Origin: BMS3Abin12 sp964487445
GTDB taxonomy: Bacteria; Pseudomonadota; Gammaproteobacteria; 21-64-14
Reading direction: 5' to 3'
DNA: 17,524 nt
NCBI GenBank assembly: GCA_964487445.1
Contig: CAZAQG010000053.1
Coordinates: 1-17,524 of the forward strand
Shown in pieces: positions 13,954 through 17,524 of the stretch (the first letter of the stretch is position 1; each line of letters opens with the position of its first letter). The position numbers and the translations under genes were made by a program. The notes under the pieces are model-generated. The model was given only the letters and a program-made list of their open reading frames with translations, ran no database searches and was not told the origin of the DNA.

Positions 13954-14907
13954 TCAGGCGTCGTGCCCCCGCAGCCAGTCGAGATACTCGCGCACCCCCT
14001 CCTCGACGTCGCGGAAGGCACGATCGAAACCGGCGGCGCGCAGCGCCCCGATCTCGGCCTCGGTGAAGCTCTGGTAGCGCCCCCGGAGATCCTCCGGAAA
14101 CGGTAGGTACTCGATCCCGCCGCGCCCGTGCCAGGCGATCACCGCGCGCGCGACGTCGTTGAAGCTGCGGCTGCGCCCCGTGCCGACGTTGAAGATCCCG
14201 GAGACCTCCGGATGATCCAGCAGCCAGAGATTGACCGCGACGACATCGGCGACGTGGATGAAATCGCGGCGCTGCTCCCCGTCGCCGTAGCCGTCGCCGC
14301 CCTCGAACAGCCGCGCGCACCCCTCGGCCGCGACCTGTCGGTGGAAGTGCATCGCGACGCTCGCCATCCCGCCCTTGTGGAACTCGCGCGGGCCGTACAC
14401 ATTGAAGTAGCGCAGCCCGGCAATCTGACTCGCGGCCCCCGGCAGGATGCGGCGCACGTATCGATCGAGGAGCAGCTTCGAGTAGCCGTATACGTTGAGC
14501 GGCGCCTCGCATTCCGGCGCCTCGCGGAACACCCGCCCGGCACCATAGACGGCCGCCGAGGAGGCGTAGAAATAAGGGATACGACGATCCAGGCAGTAAT
14601 GCAGCAACGCCTTCGAGTACTCGTAGTTGTTGCGCATCATGTAGCGCCCGTCCCACTCGGTGGTGACCGAACAGGCGCCCTGATGAAACACCGCCTCGAC
14701 CGGATCGGGCCAGTCCTCGCCGCGGCGCACGCGCTCCAGGAAGTCGTCGCGGTCCAGGTAATCGGCGATCTCGCAATCGACCAGGTTGCGGAACTTGGTG
14801 CCGTCGCCGAGATCGTCGACCACCAGCACGTCGTCGCGCCCGCGCGCATTGAGGGCCCGGACCAGGTTGCTGCCGATGAAGCCGGCGCCGCCGGTGACGA
14901 CGATCAC
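13954..14907 (-). CDS. hldD: ADP-L-glycero-D-manno-heptose 6-epimerase
   Basis: HldD (RfaD) epimerises ADP-D-glycero-D-manno-heptose to the L,D form used for the LPS inner core. The protein has 317 aa. The start is GTG 14905-14907, only 7 bp after the hldE stop, so translation is probably coupled. It is a short-chain dehydrogenase/reductase-fold enzyme: the NADP loop TGGAGFIGSN is at 5-14, DDLGDGTKFRNL at 31-42, and FHQGACSVTTEWDG (74-87) is characteristic of HldD. SSAAVYG (116-122) holds the serine, and Tyr140-X3-Lys144 (YGYSK) is the catalytic pair. RYFNVYGPRE(F)HKGGMASV and FNVGTGRSRSFNDVA complete the family pattern. Length is slightly over E. coli (310). Confidence 0.97.
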   Translation of the reverse strand: MIVVTGGAGFIGSNLVRALNARGRDDVLVVDDLGDGTKFRNLVDCEIADYLDRDDFLERVRRGEDWPDPVEAVFHQGACSVTTEWDGRYMMRNNYEYSKALLHYCLDRRIPYFYASSAAVYGAGRVFREAPECEAPLNVYGYSKLLLDRYVRRILPGAASQIAGLRYFNVYGPREFHKGGMASVAMHFHRQVAAEGCARLFEGGDGYGDGEQRRDFIHVADVVAVNLWLLDHPEVSGIFNVGTGRSRSFNDVARAVIAWHGRGGIEYLPFPEDLRGRYQSFTEAEIGALRAAGFDRAFRDVEEGVREYLDWLRGHDA

Positions 14908-14914
14908 GGCCCGA

Positions 14915-16363
14915 TCACCCGCGCGCGGCCGGGGCCGCCGGATCGGGCAGCGAGCGGATCCTGTTCACCAGGGCGCTGGTGGAACAGCCTTCCCGGTAGG
15001 GCAGGACCACCACGCGCCCGCCCGCGGCCTCGACCGCACGCGCGCCGGCGATCTCCCCGACCCGGTAATCGCCGCCCTTGACCAGCACATCGGGGACCAC
15101 ACGCCCGATGAGCCGCTCCGGCGTATCCTCGGAGAACGCCACGACCCAGTCCACGCAGCGCAGCGCGGCGAGCACCTCCATGCGCTGCGCGCCCGTAACC
15201 AGCGGACGATCGGGACCCTTCAGGCGGCGTACCGAATCGTCGTCGTTGACCGCCACCACCAGGCGCTCACCGAAGCCGCGCGCGTGCTCCAGATAGCCGA
15301 CGTGGCCCGCGTGCAGCAGATCGAAGCAACCGTTGGTCATCACCACCGACTCGCCGTGGGCGCGCGCATCGGCCACCGCCTCGAGCAGCGCCACCTCATC
15401 CAATACCCCGCGGTGCGAATTCTCCAACTCGCGCAACGCGCGGCGCAATTCCGGCGCCGTGACCGTCGCCGCACCCAGCTTGCCGACCACGATCCCCGCC
15501 GCGAGGTTGGCGAGCGCGGTCGCCCCGGCGAGTTCCTCGCCGGCGGCGAGCGCCGCGGCGAGCACCCCGATCACGGTATCGCCGGCACCGGTCACGTCGA
15601 AGACCTCGCGCGCCTGCGCGGGCAGACGTAGCGCGGGACCGGCGGCGGGCACCAGCATCATGCCTTCTCCGCCCAGGGTCACCAGCAACGCATCGAGGCC
15701 GTGGCGCCCGGCGAGGGTCCGGGCGCGCGCCTCCAACTCCGCGCCCCCGCGGCACACCCCAACCACCGCCTCGAACTCGGCGCGGTTCGGGGTCACCAGG
15801 CTCGCGCCCCGGTAACGCTCGAAGTCCCCTCCCTTGGGATCGACCAGCACCGCGCGCCCGGCGTCGCGCGCCGCCGCGATCAGCGCCGGGGCGTCGCGCA
15901 ACACCCCTTTGCCGTAGTCCGAGAACACCACGAGGTCCGCGTCCGCCAGCGCGACGCGGAACTCCTCCAGCAGACGCGCGGTATCGAGCGCGGGTTCCTC
16001 GTCCTCGAAATCGAGCCGGATGAGTTGCTGGTGGCGGCTCAGCACCCGCAGCTTGGTGACGGTGGCATAACCTTCCTGAGTCACCGCCCGCACGGCGACC
16101 CCGGACTCTTCGAGCAGCCCGCGCAGGCGCTCGCCGGGCGCATCCGCACCGCACAAACCCACCACGGTCGCATGCCCGCCGAGCGCGGCGATCCCGAGTG
16201 CGACGTTGCCCGCCCCGCCCGGACGCTCGGTCTCGGTGCCGACCCGCACCACCGGAACCGGCGCCTCCGGCGAGATGCGCACGGTGGACCCGTCCCAGTA
16301 GCGGTCGAGCATCAGGTCCCCGGCCACCAGTACCCGGGCGTTCGTGAAATTCGGGGTCTGCAT
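14915..16363 (-). CDS. hldE: Bifunctional heptose-7-phosphate kinase / heptose-1-phosphate adenylyltransferase
   Basis: HldE carries out two steps of ADP-heptose synthesis: phosphorylation of D-glycero-beta-D-manno-heptose 7-phosphate at C1, and transfer of AMP to heptose 1-phosphate. The protein has 482 aa (E. coli 477), starting at ATG 16361-16363. The N-terminal ribokinase-family domain (about 1-315) has GDLMLDRYWDG (15-25), PGGAGNVA (48-55), DPKGGDFERYRGA (175-187), TPNRAEFE (191-198) and the catalytic GAGDT (259-263). The C-terminal nucleotidyltransferase (about 335-475) has TNGCFDLLHAGHVGYL (343-358) with the HxGH motif, and VKGGDYR (428-434). It is first in the operon with hldD and waaA. 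The lpxL-type gene is divergent across 116 bp, and both face the envelope. Confidence 0.97.
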   Translation of the reverse strand: MQTPNFTNARVLVAGDLMLDRYWDGSTVRISPEAPVPVVRVGTETERPGGAGNVALGIAALGGHATVVGLCGADAPGERLRGLLEESGVAVRAVTQEGYATVTKLRVLSRHQQLIRLDFEDEEPALDTARLLEEFRVALADADLVVFSDYGKGVLRDAPALIAAARDAGRAVLVDPKGGDFERYRGASLVTPNRAEFEAVVGVCRGGAELEARARTLAGRHGLDALLVTLGGEGMMLVPAAGPALRLPAQAREVFDVTGAGDTVIGVLAAALAAGEELAGATALANLAAGIVVGKLGAATVTAPELRRALRELENSHRGVLDEVALLEAVADARAHGESVVMTNGCFDLLHAGHVGYLEHARGFGERLVVAVNDDDSVRRLKGPDRPLVTGAQRMEVLAALRCVDWVVAFSEDTPERLIGRVVPDVLVKGGDYRVGEIAGARAVEAAGGRVVVLPYREGCSTSALVNRIRSLPDPAAPAARG

Positions 16364-16421
16364 CGCGTGCGACGATCCATCGGAGATCCCGGCGCATCAT
16401 ACCACGGGGCACGGGGCGGCC

Positions 16422-16452
16422 TTGCGTCCGGTGCACGCGATTCTGCTAGAAT
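16422..16452 (+). promoter_or_regulatory. Candidate promoter for the LpxL-type acyltransferase
   Basis: An extended -10, TGC TAGAAT, sits at 16444-16452, with TTGCGT at 16422-16427 as a possible -35. The 19-bp spacer is long, but the extended -10 can compensate. The predicted start near 16459 gives a leader of about 20 nt to the GTG at 16480. The hldE promoter must lie in the same 116-bp gap, but I could not place it. Confidence 0.4.
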
Positions 16453-16479
16453 TTCCACTCCAACCGGCACCTATCCTAC

Positions 16480-17409
16480 GTGAACCGATCCCATCCCACC
16501 CCGCCCGACCGCCGACGGCTCGCACCGCGCTACTGGCCGACGTGGCTGGGAGTCGGCCTCATGTGGTGCCTCGCGCAATTACCGTATGCGGCGCAGGTGC
16601 GTCTCGGGCGAGCGCTCGGCCTCGCACTCGCCCCGTTCGCGCGTGAACGCCGGCACATCGCGCGCACCAACCTGCGCCTGTGCTTTCCGGACCTGGACAC
16701 CGTGGCCCGCCGGCGCCTGTTGCGCGAACACTTCGCCTCGCTCGGAGTGGCCGCGTTCGAGATCGCCCTGAGCTGGTGGGTCCCGGCGCGACGCCTGCGC
16801 CGCCTCGCGCACCTCGAGGGACTCGAACACCTGCACGCGGCCCTGGCGCGCGGGCGCGGCGTCATCCTGCTCAGCGCCCACTTCACCTCGCTGGAGATCG
16901 GCGGGCGGCTGCTGTCGCTGTACGCCCCCTTCCACGTCCTCTACCGCGAACACAAGAACCCGGCCTTCGAATCAGTGATGCGCCGCGCCCGCGAGCACCA
17001 CTTCGAGAAAGCGATCCCCCGGGAGGACATGCGCGCGCTGCTGCGCAGCCTCAAGGCGAACCTGCCGGTCTGGTACGCCCCCGACCAGAACTACGGCGGA
17101 GAGCACAGCGTATACGTCCCGTTCTTCGGCGTGCCCGCGGCGACCATCACCACGACTTCGCGCATCGCGCGCATCAGCGGCGCGGCGGTGGTGCCGTTCT
17201 TCCAGCACCGCCTGCCCGGCGGGCGCGGCTACCGGCTCGTCCTGTATCCCGCACTGGACGACTTCCCGAGCGGCGATCCACAGGCCGACACCCTGCGCAT
17301 CAACCGCCTCATCGAGGCCGAAATCCGCAAGACCCCGGAGCAATACCTGTGGGTCCACCGGCGCTTCAAGACCCACCCCGACGGCAAGAACGTCCTCTAC
17401 CGCAGGTAA
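16480..17409 (+). CDS. lpxL: LpxL/HtrB-type lipid A acyltransferase
   Basis: This family adds a secondary acyl chain (laurate in E. coli LpxL) to Kdo2-lipid A from acyl-ACP at the inner membrane. The protein has 309 aa (E. coli 306), with a GTG start at 16480. Near the N-terminus, YWPTWLGVGLMWCLAQLPY forms the single membrane anchor (about 18-36). HIARTNLRLCFPDL (59-72) is a family motif. The active site is SAHFTSLE with His134-X4-Glu139. VWYAPDQNYG (197-206) and VYVPFFGVPAATITTTSRIA (211-230) form the acyl-binding core, and YLWVHRRFKTHPDG is the C-terminal signature. Its neighbours waaA, hldD and hldE serve the same LPS molecule. LpxL, LpxM and LpxP cannot be told apart surely, but WVHRRFKT and the NYG segment favour LpxL/LpxP. 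Confidence 0.9.
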   Translation: MNRSHPTPPDRRRLAPRYWPTWLGVGLMWCLAQLPYAAQVRLGRALGLALAPFARERRHIARTNLRLCFPDLDTVARRRLLREHFASLGVAAFEIALSWWVPARRLRRLAHLEGLEHLHAALARGRGVILLSAHFTSLEIGGRLLSLYAPFHVLYREHKNPAFESVMRRAREHHFEKAIPREDMRALLRSLKANLPVWYAPDQNYGGEHSVYVPFFGVPAATITTTSRIARISGAAVVPFFQHRLPGGRGYRLVLYPALDDFPSGDPQADTLRINRLIEAEIRKTPEQYLWVHRRFKTHPDGKNVLYRR

Positions 17410-17413
17410 AGGC

Positions 17414-17497
17414 GGCGTCGGCCGGGCAAGCCCGGCCCTACCCCACAATCCCCGATTCCGCGGGAACCCGTAGGGCGGGGCTCGCCCCGCCGACGCC
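17414..17497. repeat. Two-hairpin intergenic repeat, copy B (after the lpxL-type gene)
   Basis: Starting 5 bp after the lpxL-type stop, the outer arms GGCGTCGG (17414-17421) and CCGACGCC (17490-17497) are exact reverse complements. Within them are hairpins GGCCGGGCAAGCCCGGCC (17420-17437, then CTAC) and GGCGGGGCTCGCCCCGCC (17474-17491, preceded by GTAG). The 28-bp middle is not conserved with copy A. It matches copy A in reverse orientation. It may act as a transcript end signal for the acyltransferase gene. The last 27 bases show nothing. Confidence 0.8.
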
Positions 17498-17524
17498 GTT
17501 GCGCATCCTGCCGCGCGTGTGTAT

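Noticed and set aside
12743..14077. 444-codon plus-strand frame over waaA
   Set aside because: It is antisense to waaA and hldD, with no family motif.
13928..14776. Possible long N-terminal extension of waaA (709-residue reading)
   Set aside because: The extra part is hldD read in the wrong frame. Starting waaA at GTG 13927 gives the normal 426-residue enzyme with its membrane anchor at the N-terminus.

Overview
The window looks like ordinary chromosome from a high-GC gammaproteobacterium. The lipopolysaccharide inner-core genes (hldE, hldD, waaA), an LpxL/HtrB-type acyltransferase, a TolC outer-membrane channel and a long-form ThiC all point that way. PPi-dependent phosphofructokinase next to a proton-pumping pyrophosphatase is a pairing known from methanotrophs and sulfur-oxidising autotrophs. 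A Chromatiales/Ectothiorhodospiraceae-like host is therefore plausible, but no gene here fixes the taxon. No tRNA, rRNA, CRISPR array, phage gene or intact insertion sequence was seen.

Left part (1-5551), nucleotide and pyrophosphate energy metabolism. Adenylate kinase (minus strand) has a four-cysteine zinc-type LID and a Lys/Ala/Pro-rich tail that is still open at the left edge. Divergent from it are a cysteine-containing 115-aa protein of unknown function, PPi-phosphofructokinase (pfp), a 65-aa unknown protein starting 13 bp after pfp, and a K+-independent H+-pyrophosphatase (hppA). PPi made by biosynthesis could thus either phosphorylate fructose-6-phosphate or pump protons. A very stable hairpin cluster closes hppA.

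Middle part (5706-10096), housekeeping genes. An UbiE-like methyltransferase and iron superoxide dismutase (sodB) are on the minus strand, and a SlyD-type FKBP prolyl isomerase is divergent from sodB. Then comes thiC on the minus strand, preceded by a clear TPP riboswitch with a promoter-like element placed so that transcription would start at the aptamer.

Right part (10354-17524), cell envelope. A Pcm-like methyltransferase and tolC are on the plus strand. Convergent with them is the operon hldE-hldD-waaA, which makes ADP-heptose and transfers Kdo to lipid A. An LpxL-type acyltransferase is divergent from hldE. waaA and tolC overlap tail to tail by 32 bp.

The intergenic spaces hold the less ordinary material. 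There are two copies, in opposite orientation, of a two-hairpin repeat, each just after a gene end (slyD and the lpxL-type gene). There is one REP element of the GTAGCCCGGAT type. Between the pcm-like gene and tolC lies a 26-bp-arm inverted repeat whose end motif recurs as a short tandem array. The best candidates for something undescribed are the adenylate kinase tail, the two small proteins flanking pfp and this inverted-repeat element. No complete novel defence or mobile system is visible.
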